This document shows, one piece after another, positions 1 through 7,507 of a DNA stretch of 8,757 bases. The stretch's first letter is position 1, and every line of letters begins with the position of its first letter. The DNA lies in NCBI GenBank assembly GCA_946479825.1, contig CAMLHU010000077.1, forward strand, positions 1-8,757, given 5' to 3'. The notes beneath the pieces were generated by a model. That model was not told where the DNA came from. It saw only the letters and a list, made by a program, of their open reading frames with translations, and ran no database searches. The DNA is from an uncultured Gemmatimonadota bacterium. Its GTDB lineage: Bacteria; Gemmatimonadota; Gemmatimonadetes; Gemmatimonadales; GWC2-71-9. The translations under genes were made by a program, and so were the position numbers.

Positions 1-644
1 CGATAGTCGTCAGGCCCGAGCGCCCCGGCCCAGGAGTCGAAGACCTGTACCGCCTGGGCGCCGGCCTCGACCTGCGCCGCCAGGAACTCGCCCACCGAGT
101 CCGCGAGCCGCGCCAGCAGCTCGTGCGCGGCGGCGGGGTGCTGCTGCAGGAAGCGCTTGGCCGCGGTGAACTGGCGGGTGCCCTGCCCTTCGATCATGTA
201 GGCCGCGAGCGTCCACGGCGCGCCGGCAAAGCCGAGGAGCGGCACCCGGCCCTCGAGCTCGCGTCGTGCAAGCCGGAGCGCCTCGAGCACGTAGTCGAGC
301 CGCGCGCGGGGGTCCACCGGCCGGAGCCGGCCGAGCCCGGCCGGCTCGCGGATAGGCCCGGCCAGGCGCGGCCCCGAGCCCTCCTCGATCGTGAGCCCCA
401 TCCCCATCGCCTCGGGGATCACGAGGATGTCGCTGAAGATGATGGCAGCGTCCACCCCGATGAGGTCCACCGGCTGCAGGGTGACCTCGACCGCCAGCTT
501 GGGCGTACGGACCATCGTGAGGAAGTCGGCGCGCTCACGCACCCGGCGGTACTCGGGGAGGTAGCGCCCGGCCTGCCGCATCATCCACACGGGAGGGCGC
601 GGCACCGGTTCGCGACGGCAGGCGCGGAGCAGGAGGTCGTTCAT
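1..644 (-). CDS. hemE: Uroporphyrinogen decarboxylase (C-terminus beyond window)
   Basis: Decarboxylates the four acetate side chains of uroporphyrinogen III to give coproporphyrinogen III in the cytoplasm. About 214 residues are present; the family is usually about 340-360, so roughly the last 40 percent lies outside the left edge. The N-terminal signature VWMMRQAGRYLPEYR is at residues 19-33, carrying the two substrate-binding arginines (R23, R27). FSDILVIPEAMG follows with the catalytic aspartate at D71, then GAPWTLAAYMIEG near residues 140-152 with the active-site tyrosine Y148. The ATG at 644 is the only start that places this signature at the usual distance from the N-terminus; no clear Shine-Dalgarno precedes it. 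It starts 13 bp after the hemD stop and is the most downstream visible member of the hem series. Identification is very secure; only the length is incomplete. Confidence 0.97.
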   Translation of the reverse strand, partial: MNDLLLRACRREPVPRPPVWMMRQAGRYLPEYRRVRERADFLTMVRTPKLAVEVTLQPVDLIGVDAAIIFSDILVIPEAMGMGLTIEEGSGPRLAGPIREPAGLGRLRPVDPRARLDYVLEALRLARRELEGRVPLLGFAGAPWTLAAYMIEGQGTRQFTAAKRFLQQHPAAAHELLARLADSVGEFLAAQVEAGAQAVQVFDSWAGALGPDDY

Positions 645-657
645 GATCCGGAAGGCG

Positions 658-1398
658 TCAGGGGTGGACCGAACGAATGGCGGCGAGGACGCCGGCGGAG
701 GTCGGCGTGCGGGCCCGCGCGGCGGGGATCCACCCCGCGGCCTCGGCGGCGGCGGCGGTGGCGGGCCCGATGACCACCAGCGCGGCGCGGCGCTCAGCGT
801 CGTGCGCCGCCGCGAGCATCCGGGCCACGCTCGGGCTCGAGGCCACCACGATCCCGGCGCCGTGGAGGGCGAGTCGCACCTGGTCGGCCGGCAGCTCCCG
901 GGTGCAGTAGCAGATCACCTCGCGCACGGCGAGCCCGGCGTCGGCGAGCGCCGCCGGCAGCACGTCGAGGCGCCGGTCGCCGCAGGGATAGAACACGGGG
1001 CCCTGCACGCTCGCGGCGAGCATCGCCGCGGCCAGCGCGCGCGCGCCACCCTGCTTTCCGGCCTCGACCGGCGAGGGCCACCGCGCCTCCGCCCATCCCT
1101 CGAGCCCGGCCGCGGTGGCCTCTCCCACGACCCACACCGGCAGTGCCGGCGGCGCGGTCACGCCGAGCGTCCTGGCCCGGCGCACATACGCCCGCGCCGC
1201 CCGGGGCGAGCTCACGGCGAGGGCGCCGGCCCGGCCGAGGTCGCGGAGCGAAGCGTCCACCACGCTCCAATCGGCCGGCGGGTCGTATCGCAGTAACGGC
1301 TCGTGCCGGACGGTGTGCCCCAGGCGCTCGAGCGCCGGCGCCAGGGCGGGGAGCATCCCGTCCGACCCGGTGAGCAGGATCGTGGTGGTGTCGTTCAC
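658..1398 (-). CDS. hemD: Uroporphyrinogen-III synthase
   Basis: Cyclises hydroxymethylbilane with inversion of ring D to give uroporphyrinogen III. The protein is 246 residues, normal for the family, which is poorly conserved. Visible family landmarks occur in both lobes: AVSSPRAA at 61-68, VVGEATAAGLE at 90-100, GPVFYPCGDRRLDVLPAAL at 133-151, VICYCTRE at 161-168, VVASSPSVA at 184-192 and VVIGPATAAAAEAAGW at 208-223, the usual closing glycine/Thr-Ala motif. The frame stays open far upstream into hemC, but the GTG at 1398 sits in a GTGA overlap with the hemC stop and begins the protein just before the first beta strand (TTTILLTGSDG), so it is preferred. No Shine-Dalgarno is obvious, consistent with translational coupling to hemC. 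Assignment rests on motifs plus position between hemC and hemE. Confidence 0.93.
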   Translation of the reverse strand: MNDTTTILLTGSDGMLPALAPALERLGHTVRHEPLLRYDPPADWSVVDASLRDLGRAGALAVSSPRAARAYVRRARTLGVTAPPALPVWVVGEATAAGLEGWAEARWPSPVEAGKQGGARALAAAMLAASVQGPVFYPCGDRRLDVLPAALADAGLAVREVICYCTRELPADQVRLALHGAGIVVASSPSVARMLAAAHDAERRAALVVIGPATAAAAEAAGWIPAARARTPTSAGVLAAIRSVHP

Positions 1399-2339
1399 CG
1401 CGTGGGGTCGCTGCGGAGCGCCGCCAGGATCTCGCCCGCCCCCTGCCCCACCAGTCGCCGGGCCAGCGCCACGCCGAGCGCCTCGGCATCCGGCTCGCCG
1501 GCCACGGGGCCGGCTTCGCGCCCGCCGAAGGACAGCCCGCCGTCGAGCGCCGTCACCCGTCCGAGCAGCACGAGGTCGCCGCTTTCGACGGTGGCGTGGG
1601 CCGACACGGGGACCTGACACCCTCCTTCGAGCTCCCGGAGGAAGGCCCGCTCGGCCGCCGTGGCCAGCGCCGCGGACTCGTCGTGCATCGCCTGACGGAG
1701 CGCCGCGATGGTCGCTCGGTCGTCGGCCCGCGCGGTGCACGCGAGCGCGCCCTGCCCCGGCGCGGGGAGCATCAGCCCGAACGAGAGCCGCTCGCCGATC
1801 CGATGGTCGAGCCCGAGCCGCACCAGCCCCGCCGCCGCGAGGATCGTGGCGGTCCATTCCGGGTGCTCGTCGAGCTTGCGGAGCCGGGTGTCGACGTTGC
1901 CGCGGATGTCCACGATGGTGAGGTCGGGACGGGCGAGCCGCAGCTGCGCCGTGCGCCGCAGGCTGCTCGTCGCCACGACCGCGCGGGGAGGCACCTGCAT
2001 CCAGCCGAGCGGGCCGCGTCCGACCAGGGCGTCGCGGGCGTCCTCGCGCATCCCGACCGCCGCGAGCACGATGCCGTCCGGCAGTTCGGTCGGCAGGTCC
2101 TTGAGCGAGTGGACGGCGAAGTCGATCCGGCCGGCGAGCAGCGCCTCGTCGAGCTCCTTGGTGAACAGCGCGCGCGTGCCGATCGCCGAGAGGCTCACCT
2201 CCTGGTTCGCGTCGCCGGTGGTGCGGATCTCGATCCGCTCGGAGGCGACGCCGGAAGCGCTGAGCGCCGCGCGCACCCGCTCGGTCTGCCAGAGGGCGAG
2301 CGCGCTGCCGCGGGTGCCGGCCACGAGGGGTCGGGTCAT
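1395..2339 (-). CDS. hemC: Hydroxymethylbilane synthase (porphobilinogen deaminase)
   Basis: Polymerises four porphobilinogens into hydroxymethylbilane on a covalently bound dipyrromethane primer. The protein is 314 residues, almost the same as E. coli HemC. It opens with VAGTRGSALALWQ at 6-18. The catalytic aspartate is D81 in HSLKDLP, and arginine-rich substrate contacts lie in ATSSLRRTAQLRL (123-135) and DIRGNVDTRLRKL (144-156). PAPGQGALA is at 192-200, and the cofactor-attaching cysteine is C241 in LEGGCQVP. ATG at 2339 is 22 bp after the hemL stop with only a weak GGGA element upstream. The stop codon overlaps the hemD GTG start by 4 bp (GTGA), predicting coupled translation. All key residues are intact. 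Confidence 0.98.
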   Translation of the reverse strand: MTRPLVAGTRGSALALWQTERVRAALSASGVASERIEIRTTGDANQEVSLSAIGTRALFTKELDEALLAGRIDFAVHSLKDLPTELPDGIVLAAVGMREDARDALVGRGPLGWMQVPPRAVVATSSLRRTAQLRLARPDLTIVDIRGNVDTRLRKLDEHPEWTATILAAAGLVRLGLDHRIGERLSFGLMLPAPGQGALACTARADDRATIAALRQAMHDESAALATAAERAFLRELEGGCQVPVSAHATVESGDLVLLGRVTALDGGLSFGGREAGPVAGEPDAEALGVALARRLVGQGAGEILAALRSDPTR

Positions 2340-2361
2340 CGGGGGTCCCGGCTGGGGCCGC

Positions 2362-3648
2362 TCACGCCGCCTCGAACGCCGAGGCGAGGGCCCGGCGCAC
2401 GTGCTCCAGCTCGCCCGGTCCGTGGGCGGCGGAGGTGAAGGCGGCTTCGAAGGGGGAGGGGGGAAGATATACCCCCGCGGCGAGCATCGCGTGGAAGAAC
2501 CTGCCGTACGCCGCCCGGTCGGAACGCTTCACCTCGGCGTAGTTGCGGACCGGCGCCGGGGCGAAGAACGGGGTGAGCATCGTGCCGACCCGCTGGACGG
2601 TGAGCGCGACCCCCGCCCGCCCGGCCGCCGCGACGATCTCCCGCTCGAGGTCCGCCGCCCAGCGCTCGGCGCGGTCCCAGGCCCCGTCCCGCTCGAGCAG
2701 CTCGAGCGTGCGGAGGCCGGCCACCATCGCGAGCGGGTTGCCGGAGAGCGTGCCCGCCTGGTACATCGGGCCGGCCGGGGCCACCAGCTGCATCAGGTCC
2801 CGGCGGCCGCCGTACGCCGCGGCGGGGAGCCCGCCCCCCACCACCTTGCCGAGCGTGGTGAGGTCGGGGCGCACGCCGTAGCGGACCTGGGCGGCGACGC
2901 GGTGCGCGCGCCAGCCGGTCATCACTTCGTCGAAGATGAGCAACGCGCCTGAACGGTCGGCCAGCGCGCGCAGCCCCTCAAGGAAGCCGGGGTCGGGGGG
3001 GACGACCCCCATATTGCCCGCGACCGGCTCCACCAGGATCGCGGCGACACGGCCGTCGTTGGCGCGAAGCAGCGACTCGACGGCGTCGAGATCGTTGAAC
3101 GGAGCGATGAGCGTGTCGGAGACCGCGGCGGCGGTGACGCCGGGCGAGTCGGGGAGGCCGAGCGTGGCGACGCCTGACCCGGCCGCGGCAAGGAAGGGAT
3201 CGGCGTGGCCGTGGTAACAGCCGTCGAACTTGATGATCCGGTCGCGGCGGGTGGCAGCGCGGGCCAGGCGCACGGCGCTCATCACCGCCTCGGTGCCCGA
3301 CGACACGAACCGCACCATCTCGAGCCCGGGGAGGAGCCGGGTGATCCGCTCCGCGAGCTCGAGTTCAAGCTCGGTCGGGGCGCCGAAGGTCGTCCCTCGG
3401 GCGGCCTGCTCCGCCACCGCCGCGACGACCTCGGGATGCGCGTGGCCCAGGATGAGCGGCCCCCACGACAGCACCAGGTCCACGTACCGACGACCGTCCA
3501 CGTCCTCGAGCCACGCGCCTTCGCCGCGGGCCATCACCCGCGGCGTGCCGCCCACCCCGCCGAACGCCCGCACGGGGCTGTTGACCCCCCCCGGCAGGAC
3601 CGCGGCGGCGCGCGCCATCAGCGCCGCCGACCGCGCCGGCTCGCTCAC
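2362..3648 (-). CDS. hemL: Glutamate-1-semialdehyde 2,1-aminomutase
   Basis: PLP/PMP-dependent aminomutase that turns glutamate-1-semialdehyde into 5-aminolevulinate; its presence indicates the C5 route rather than ALA synthase. The protein is 428 residues, the usual family length. Landmarks are [11 protein letters not shown] (19-29), [13 protein letters not shown] (60-72), [12 protein letters not shown] (114-125), [10 protein letters not shown] (141-150), VEPVAGNMG (206-214), FDEVMTG (239-245) with the PLP-contacting aspartate D240, and [18 protein letters not shown] with the Schiff-base lysine K268. The stretch right after FDEVMTG (WRAHRVAAQ) departs from the more usual FR-V-x-GGAQ. The start is GTG at 3648, overlapping the hemB stop as GTGA, with a GAGG element 7 nt upstream inside hemB. 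HemA, which makes its substrate, is not in the window. Confidence 0.97.
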   Translation of the reverse strand: MSEPARSAALMARAAAVLPGGVNSPVRAFGGVGGTPRVMARGEGAWLEDVDGRRYVDLVLSWGPLILGHAHPEVVAAVAEQAARGTTFGAPTELELELAERITRLLPGLEMVRFVSSGTEAVMSAVRLARAATRRDRIIKFDGCYHGHADPFLAAAGSGVATLGLPDSPGVTAAAVSDTLIAPFNDLDAVESLLRANDGRVAAILVEPVAGNMGVVPPDPGFLEGLRALADRSGALLIFDEVMTGWRAHRVAAQVRYGVRPDLTTLGKVVGGGLPAAAYGGRRDLMQLVAPAGPMYQAGTLSGNPLAMVAGLRTLELLERDGAWDRAERWAADLEREIVAAAGRAGVALTVQRVGTMLTPFFAPAPVRNYAEVKRSDRAAYGRFFHAMLAAGVYLPPSPFEAAFTSAAHGPGELEHVRRALASAFEAA

Positions 3649-4634
3649 TCCCCGCCCTCGGCCAGCCAGCGCGCGGCGTCGAGCGCGTGGTAGGTGATGA
3701 CGAGGTCGGCGCCGGCGCGGCGCATCGCCCGGAGCGACTCGAGCACGATCCGCCGCTCGTCGATCCAGCCCCGGAGCGCCGCCGCCTTCACCATCGCGTA
3801 CTCGCCGCTCACGTTGTAGGTCACCACCGGCAGCGTGGTCCGCTCGCGCACCGCGCGGATGACGTCGAGGTACGCCAGCGCCGGCTTGACCATCAGCAGG
3901 TCGGCCCCCTCGCCCACGTCGAGCTGCGCTTCGAGGAGCGCCTCGCGCACGTTGGCGGGGTCCATCTGGTACTGCCGCCGGTCGCCGAAGGCGGGGGCGC
4001 TCTCCGCCGCCTCGCGGAACGGCCCGTAGAACCCGCTCGCGTACTTGACCGCGTAGCTCAGCACCGCGATGTCCCGGTGCCCGGCGCCGTCGAGCGCGCC
4101 GCGGATGGCGCCCACCATCCCGTCCATCATCCCGCTCGGCGCGACGACGTCGGCCCCGGCCTCGGCGTGGCTCACCACCACCCGCCGGAGCACGTCGAGC
4201 GTGGCGTCGTTGTCCACCGCGCCGTCGCGGAGGATGCCGCAGTGGCCGTGGCTGGTGTACTCGCAGCAGCAGACGTCGGTGATGAGCGTCAGGTCGGGAT
4301 GGCGGGCGCGGAGGCGGCGCAGCGCCCGCTGCACGATCCCGTCGTCGGCCCAGTTCTCGCTGCCGGCCTCGTCCTTGACCGCGGGGAGCCCGAAGAGGAG
4401 CACCCCCCGGATCCCGGCCGCGACCACCGCGTCGGCCTCGCGATCGAGCGACTCGTCCACCGAGCGCTGGTACACGCCCGGCATCGAGCTCACCTCGCGC
4501 TCCACCTTCCGGCCGTGGACCACGAACATCGGGTGGATGAAGTCGCCCGTGTCGAGCGGCGTCTCGCGGACGAGCGCGCGGAGGGCGGCGGTGCGGCGGA
4601 GGCGGCGGGGCCGCCGGAAGGGATAGGTGCTCAC
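3645..4634 (-). CDS. hemB: Delta-aminolevulinic acid dehydratase (porphobilinogen synthase), Zn-type
   Basis: Condenses two 5-aminolevulinates to porphobilinogen. The protein is 329 residues, typical. [18 protein letters not shown] at 8-24 is the usual N-terminal arm. The metal loop [14 protein letters not shown] has cysteines at 122, 124 and 132, aligning with the three zinc ligands of Zn-dependent enzymes, plus an additional C123 between two of them. The two Schiff-base lysines are K197 in [17 protein letters not shown] and K250 in [21 protein letters not shown] at 273-281 is also conserved. Translation starts at GTG 4634; the frame is open upstream only to the preceding gene's stop and contains no other start codon there. 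No strong ribosome binding site is visible. It is the first hem gene of the series, 57 bp after the molybdenum hydroxylase, and overlaps hemL by 4 bp. Confidence 0.97.
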   Translation of the reverse strand: MSTYPFRRPRRLRRTAALRALVRETPLDTGDFIHPMFVVHGRKVEREVSSMPGVYQRSVDESLDREADAVVAAGIRGVLLFGLPAVKDEAGSENWADDGIVQRALRRLRARHPDLTLITDVCCCEYTSHGHCGILRDGAVDNDATLDVLRRVVVSHAEAGADVVAPSGMMDGMVGAIRGALDGAGHRDIAVLSYAVKYASGFYGPFREAAESAPAFGDRRQYQMDPANVREALLEAQLDVGEGADLLMVKPALAYLDVIRAVRERTTLPVVTYNVSGEYAMVKAAALRGWIDERRIVLESLRAMRRAGADLVITYHALDAARWLAEGGE

Positions 4635-4691
4635 GGCTGGGAAGCCTACGGGTGCGGGCCCCGGGGGGCCATTCGGAGGATTACGGAGCCG
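4635..4691 (-). promoter_or_regulatory. Short gap between molybdenum hydroxylase and hemB
   Basis: This 57-bp gap is the largest in the minus-strand series. I see no convincing -35/-10 pair in it; the only AT-leaning stretch is TAATCC near its upstream end. It could carry a weak internal promoter or a partial terminator that separates hem expression from the upstream pair, or be simple read-through. The sequence alone does not decide. Confidence 0.25.
4657..4670. repeat. Perfect GC-only inverted repeat in the pre-hemB gap
   Basis: The arms GGCCCC and GGGGCC are separated by 2 bases, so as a hairpin it would form a 5-bp stem with a 4-nt loop. No T-run follows on the minus strand. It may act as a weak attenuator or pause between the upstream operon and hemB, but in such GC-rich DNA short all-G/C palindromes also arise by chance. 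Confidence 0.3.
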
Positions 4692-6884
4692 TCACGCCTG
4701 GCCGAGACGGATCGGGAGCGACCGGACCCGCTGGCCGGTGAGGGCGTACAGCGCGTTGGCCACCGCGGGGGCGATCGGCGGGGTGCCCGGCTCCCCGACC
4801 CCGCCCAGCGCGTCGCCCGACGGGACCAGGACGACGTCGATCTCGGGCATCCGGTCCATCCGAAGCACCGGGTAGTCGGGGAAGTTCGACTCCTTCACCC
4901 GCCCCCGCTCGATCGAGATCTTGCCGCTCAATACCGCGCTCAGCCCGAAGACGATGCCGCTCTCCATCTGGGCCGCCACGGTGTCAGGATTCACCACCTG
5001 GCCGCAGTCCACCGCGCAGGTGACCTTGTGCACCCGGAGCTCGCCCCGCTCCACCGACACCTCGGCCACCTCCGCCACGATGCTGCCGAACGAGTCGTGG
5101 ACCGCCACCCCCCGTGCCCGTCCGCGCGGCAGCGGCTTGGTCCAGCCGGCCCGCTCGGCCGCCGCGTCGAGCACGGCCACGTGGCGGGGATGATCCTTGA
5201 GGAGCGCGCGGCGGAACGCGACCGGATCCTTCCCGGCGGCGGACGCCAGCTCGTCCACGAACCCCTCGACGATGAACGCGTTCTGCGAATGCCCCACCGA
5301 CCGCCAGAACCCGACCGGGATGCCGAGGTCGGCCTGGGCCCACGTCACCCGGATGTTGGGCACGGCGTAGGGCAGGTCGGCCGCGCCCTCGACCGACGAC
5401 CCGTCCACGCCGCCCTTGAGCGGGCCGAACCGGTGCGTGATCCAGGTGGGGAGGAATCCCGGGAGGAACTTCGCCATGATGGACGGCCCCGCGATGGCGT
5501 GCCGCCACGCGACGACGTTGCCGTCGGCGTCGAGCCCGGCCTTGAGCCGGTTGAACGTCCGGGGCCGATAGTAATCGTGGCGCACGTCATCCTCGCGGGT
5601 CCAGATCACGTGCACCGGGGCCTGCACGTGGCGCGAGATCCACGCCGCCTCTTCGATGAAGTCGAGCTCGAACCGCCGCCCGAAACCGCCGCCGAGCCGG
5701 GTCGTGATCACCTCGACCTGCTCGGGATCGACGCCGGCCACCGCGGCCACCACGCCGCGGGCGCCGCCCTTCATCATTGCCGGGCCCGCCTGGAACTGCG
5801 TCGGCGCCCACACCCGCGGACTCTCGGGCCGGGCGTCCACGGTGCAGTTCATCGGTTCCATCGTCGCGTGCGCCAGGTACGGCACCTCGTAGGTGGCCTC
5901 GACGACCTTGGCGGCCCGGGCGAGCGCGGCGTCCACGTCGCCCTCGTGGCGCGCCACGGCCGCCTCGGACCCGTCGGCCAGCCCCTGCAGGTGCGCCCCG
6001 ATGGTGTCGTCCGACCACTGCGCGGTCGCGCCCTCGTCCCACTCCACCTTGAGCTTCCGCCGGGCCGAGACCGCCTGCCAGTAATGCTCGGCGACCACCG
6101 CGACACGATCGCGCAGCACCACTACGTCGCGGACCCCCGCCATCTGGCGCGCGGCGGCGTCGTCCACCCGACGGACCGTGCCGCCGAACACCGGACACCG
6201 CTCCACCGAGGCGTAGAGCATCCCGGGCACCACGACGTCCATCGCGAAGACCGCGCCGCCGCGGACCACCGGGTCGAGGTCGATGCGCGGCACCGGGTGC
6301 CCGATGAGGGTGAACGTCTTCGGGTCCTTGAGGGTGGCGGTCGCGGGGACCGGCAGGCGCGCCGCCGCCTCGGCCAGGTCGCCGTAGGGGACCCGCCGTC
6401 CCGAGGCCTGGTGGATCACCGCGCCCCGCTCAGTCCGGAGGTCGGCGGCCGGCACGCCGAGCCGGGTCGCCGCGGCGGCGACCAGCATCGCGCGGGCGCG
6501 CGCCGCCGCCTCGCGCAACGGAGTCCAGGACGTCCGCACGCTGGTGCTCCCGCCCGTCCCCTGCGCGCCGAACGCCGGGTTGGAGTACGCCCGGTTGGCG
6601 GGGGCCTGCGCCCAGCGCACCCGGCTCCAATCGGCATCGAGCTCCTCGGCGACCAGCATCGGCAACGCGGTGGCCACGCCCTGTCCCATCTCGCTGTGCG
6701 CCACCATCACCGTGACGGTCCCGTCGCGGTCGAGCCGGATCCAGGCGTCAGGCGCGAAGGTCGCGTCGCCGGAGGCGGGGGTCGGCTCGCCGGCGCATCC
6801 TTCGATGCTCACCGCCAGCATCAGGGCGCCGCTGGTCGCGGCGACCGCGCGTACGAAGTCGCGACGCGAAAGCTCGGCCGTCAT
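4692..6884 (-). CDS. Molybdopterin-binding subunit of an exported xanthine-dehydrogenase-family (IorB-like) oxidoreductase
   Basis: Large subunit of a molybdenum hydroxylase, which inserts a water-derived oxygen into an aldehyde or N-heterocycle. The protein is 730 residues, close to IorB of isoquinoline 1-oxidoreductase. A twin-arginine motif, SRRDFV at 6-11, is followed by a hydrophobic run to about 27 and Cys30, predicting Tat export to the periplasm. Molybdenum-cofactor landmarks are HSEMGQGV (63-70), [11 protein letters not shown] (341-351), [11 protein letters not shown] (396-406), [13 protein letters not shown] (525-537) and [18 protein letters not shown] (694-711), with the catalytic glutamate at E698. 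ATG 6884 overlaps the stop of the small subunit as ATGA and is preceded by GGGAGG at 6 nt spacing, so the longer open frame to 7211 is not the gene. No FAD subunit, cytochrome or XdhC-type maturation factor is adjacent. The substrate cannot be inferred. Confidence 0.93.
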   Translation of the reverse strand: MTAELSRRDFVRAVAATSGALMLAVSIEGCAGEPTPASGDATFAPDAWIRLDRDGTVTVMVAHSEMGQGVATALPMLVAEELDADWSRVRWAQAPANRAYSNPAFGAQGTGGSTSVRTSWTPLREAAARARAMLVAAAATRLGVPAADLRTERGAVIHQASGRRVPYGDLAEAAARLPVPATATLKDPKTFTLIGHPVPRIDLDPVVRGGAVFAMDVVVPGMLYASVERCPVFGGTVRRVDDAAARQMAGVRDVVVLRDRVAVVAEHYWQAVSARRKLKVEWDEGATAQWSDDTIGAHLQGLADGSEAAVARHEGDVDAALARAAKVVEATYEVPYLAHATMEPMNCTVDARPESPRVWAPTQFQAGPAMMKGGARGVVAAVAGVDPEQVEVITTRLGGGFGRRFELDFIEEAAWISRHVQAPVHVIWTREDDVRHDYYRPRTFNRLKAGLDADGNVVAWRHAIAGPSIMAKFLPGFLPTWITHRFGPLKGGVDGSSVEGAADLPYAVPNIRVTWAQADLGIPVGFWRSVGHSQNAFIVEGFVDELASAAGKDPVAFRRALLKDHPRHVAVLDAAAERAGWTKPLPRGRARGVAVHDSFGSIVAEVAEVSVERGELRVHKVTCAVDCGQVVNPDTVAAQMESGIVFGLSAVLSGKISIERGRVKESNFPDYPVLRMDRMPEIDVVLVPSGDALGGVGEPGTPPIAPAVANALYALTGQRVRSLPIRLGQA

Positions 6885-7336
6885 CGGGCGCCTCCCGCGG
6901 CGAGGTGGATGGCGCGCCGGATGCGCTGGTAAGTTCCGCAGCGGCAGATATTGCCGCTCATCGCGGCGTCGATGTCGGCGTCCGTCGGATGCGGCTTGTC
7001 CTTGAGCAGCGCCGCCGCGGCCATCAGCTGCCCCGACTGGCAGTAGCCGCACTGCGGCACCTGGGCCTCGAGCCAGGCGCGCTGCAACGGGTGGTCGCCG
7101 CCGGCGCCCAGCCCTTCGATGGTGGTGACCGACCGGCCGGAGAGCGCGGAGGCGGGGAGCTGGCAGGAGCGGACGGCGACGCCGTCGAGGTGGACCGTGC
7201 AGGCGCCGCACGATCCGACGCCGCAGCCGAAGCGGGTCCCCGGCAGTCCCAGATGGTCCCGCAGGATCCAGAGGAGCGGCGTGTCCGGGGCGACGTCCAG
7301 CTCGACCGGCTTGCCGTTGACGTTGAGCGATATCAT
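6881..7336 (-). CDS. (2Fe-2S)-binding small subunit of molybdenum hydroxylase (IorA-like)
   Basis: Electron-transfer subunit that pairs with the molybdopterin subunit downstream. The protein is 151 residues, matching IorA-type small subunits. An N-terminal plant-ferredoxin-like domain carries the first [2Fe-2S] cluster at C38, C43, C46 and C58 ([10 protein letters not shown] ... RSC). A C-terminal helical domain carries the second at C96, C99, C131 and C133 (QCGYCQSGQ ... NICRCGTY). It lacks its own signal peptide, so it is expected to be carried through the Tat system bound to its partner; this is an inference from related enzymes. The start is ATG 7336, just before [14 protein letters not shown], with GAGG 8 nt upstream. 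The frame remains open to 7426, but the additional residues are low-complexity and lie over promoter-like DNA. It is the first gene of the minus-strand series. Confidence 0.95.
   Translation of the reverse strand: MISLNVNGKPVELDVAPDTPLLWILRDHLGLPGTRFGCGVGSCGACTVHLDGVAVRSCQLPASALSGRSVTTIEGLGAGGDHPLQRAWLEAQVPQCGYCQSGQLMAAAALLKDKPHPTDADIDAAMSGNICRCGTYQRIRRAIHLAAGGAR
6891..6896 (-). promoter_or_regulatory. Strong Shine-Dalgarno for the molybdopterin subunit
   Basis: GGGAGG on the minus strand lies inside the last codons of the small-subunit gene, 6 nt before ATG 6884. It decides the start of the large subunit and places the Tat motif at the true N-terminus. Confidence 0.75.
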
Positions 7337-7344
7337 AGGGTCAT

Positions 7345-7348
7345 CCTC
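7345..7348 (-). promoter_or_regulatory. Shine-Dalgarno for the 2Fe-2S subunit
   Basis: GAGG (part of GAGGA) on the minus strand, 8 nt before ATG 7336. It supports the short 151-residue start over the upstream open frame. Confidence 0.6.
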
Positions 7349-7375
7349 GGGAACGGGAGCGGCGGGGCGACCCTC

Positions 7376-7405
7376 GTAATCAACCCCGCCCCCCGGCCGG
7401 GTCAA
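7376..7405 (-). promoter_or_regulatory. Candidate sigma-70-like promoter for the minus-strand series
   Basis: Read on the minus strand, TTGACC (7405-7400, five of six matches to TTGACA) is followed after 17-18 bp by the only AT-rich patch in the area, TTGATTAC, giving a weak -10 (GATTAC, three of six). The start site would lie roughly 30 nt upstream of the small-subunit ATG. The -35 is good and the spacing right, but the -10 is poor. If real, it could drive the hydroxylase genes and perhaps the hem genes behind them. Confidence 0.35.
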
Positions 7406-7457
7406 GCACCGGGGCGTGTGCGGCACGTCACGGCCCGCCCCCGCCGCCCGGCGTTAC

Positions 7458-7463
7458 TAGAAT
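7458..7463 (+). promoter_or_regulatory. Candidate -10 element for the beta-barrel gene
   Basis: TAGAAT (five of six to TATAAT), within TTACTAGAATGA, stands out in otherwise nearly pure G/C DNA, 44 nt before GTG 7508. No matching -35 lies 16-18 bp upstream, so either an activator or another sigma factor is involved or the match is fortuitous. Confidence 0.35.
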
Positions 7464-7467
7464 GACA

Positions 7468-7483
7468 CGCGGCCCGTGCCGCG
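7468..7483. repeat. Small inverted repeat in the beta-barrel leader
   Basis: Arms CGCGGC and GCCGCG enclose the tetraloop CCGT. It falls between the candidate -10 and the ribosome binding site, so it would sit near the 5' end of the transcript. It may be a leader hairpin; it is short enough to be chance at this base composition. Confidence 0.25.
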
Positions 7484-7495
7484 CCCCCGCTCGTG

Positions 7496-7502
7496 AAAGG
7501 AG
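7496..7502 (+). promoter_or_regulatory. Shine-Dalgarno for the beta-barrel gene
   Basis: AAAGGAG lies 5 nt before GTG 7508. It overlaps the codons that would follow the alternative GTG at 7493, so the downstream GTG is the better start and yields a clean signal peptide. Confidence 0.8.
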
Positions 7503-7507
7503 ACCGT

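Noticed and set aside
1399..1857. N-terminal extension of HemD into hemC
   Set aside because: The extension is low-complexity sequence in an alternative frame of hemC. The GTG in the GTGA overlap gives a normal-length HemD.
3687..6932. A 1081-codon plus-strand open frame antisense to hemB and the molybdopterin gene
   Set aside because: Its product is His/Arg/Pro/Gly-rich low-complexity sequence with no domain, and it runs opposite two genes with intact catalytic motifs. Long antisense frames are expected when third codon positions are almost all G or C.
6885..7211. N-terminal extension of the molybdopterin subunit through the small-subunit gene
   Set aside because: The additional residues are Arg/Pro-rich noise out of frame with the real small subunit. 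The GGGAGG site and Tat motif place the start at 6884.
7334..7344. A tiny three-codon frame (Met-Thr-Leu-stop) overlapping the small-subunit ATG, a possible regulatory leader
   Set aside because: The GAGG element abuts its ATG with no spacing, so it is unlikely to be translated; more likely a chance arrangement.
7337..7426. Longer start for the 2Fe-2S subunit
   Set aside because: The additional 30 residues resemble no part of the family and cover the candidate promoter and the GAGG site; ATG 7336 starts directly before the ferredoxin-like fold.
7493..7507. Upstream GTG as the start of the beta-barrel gene
   Set aside because: Its first codons are the Shine-Dalgarno AAAGGAG for GTG 7508, and it has no ribosome site of its own.
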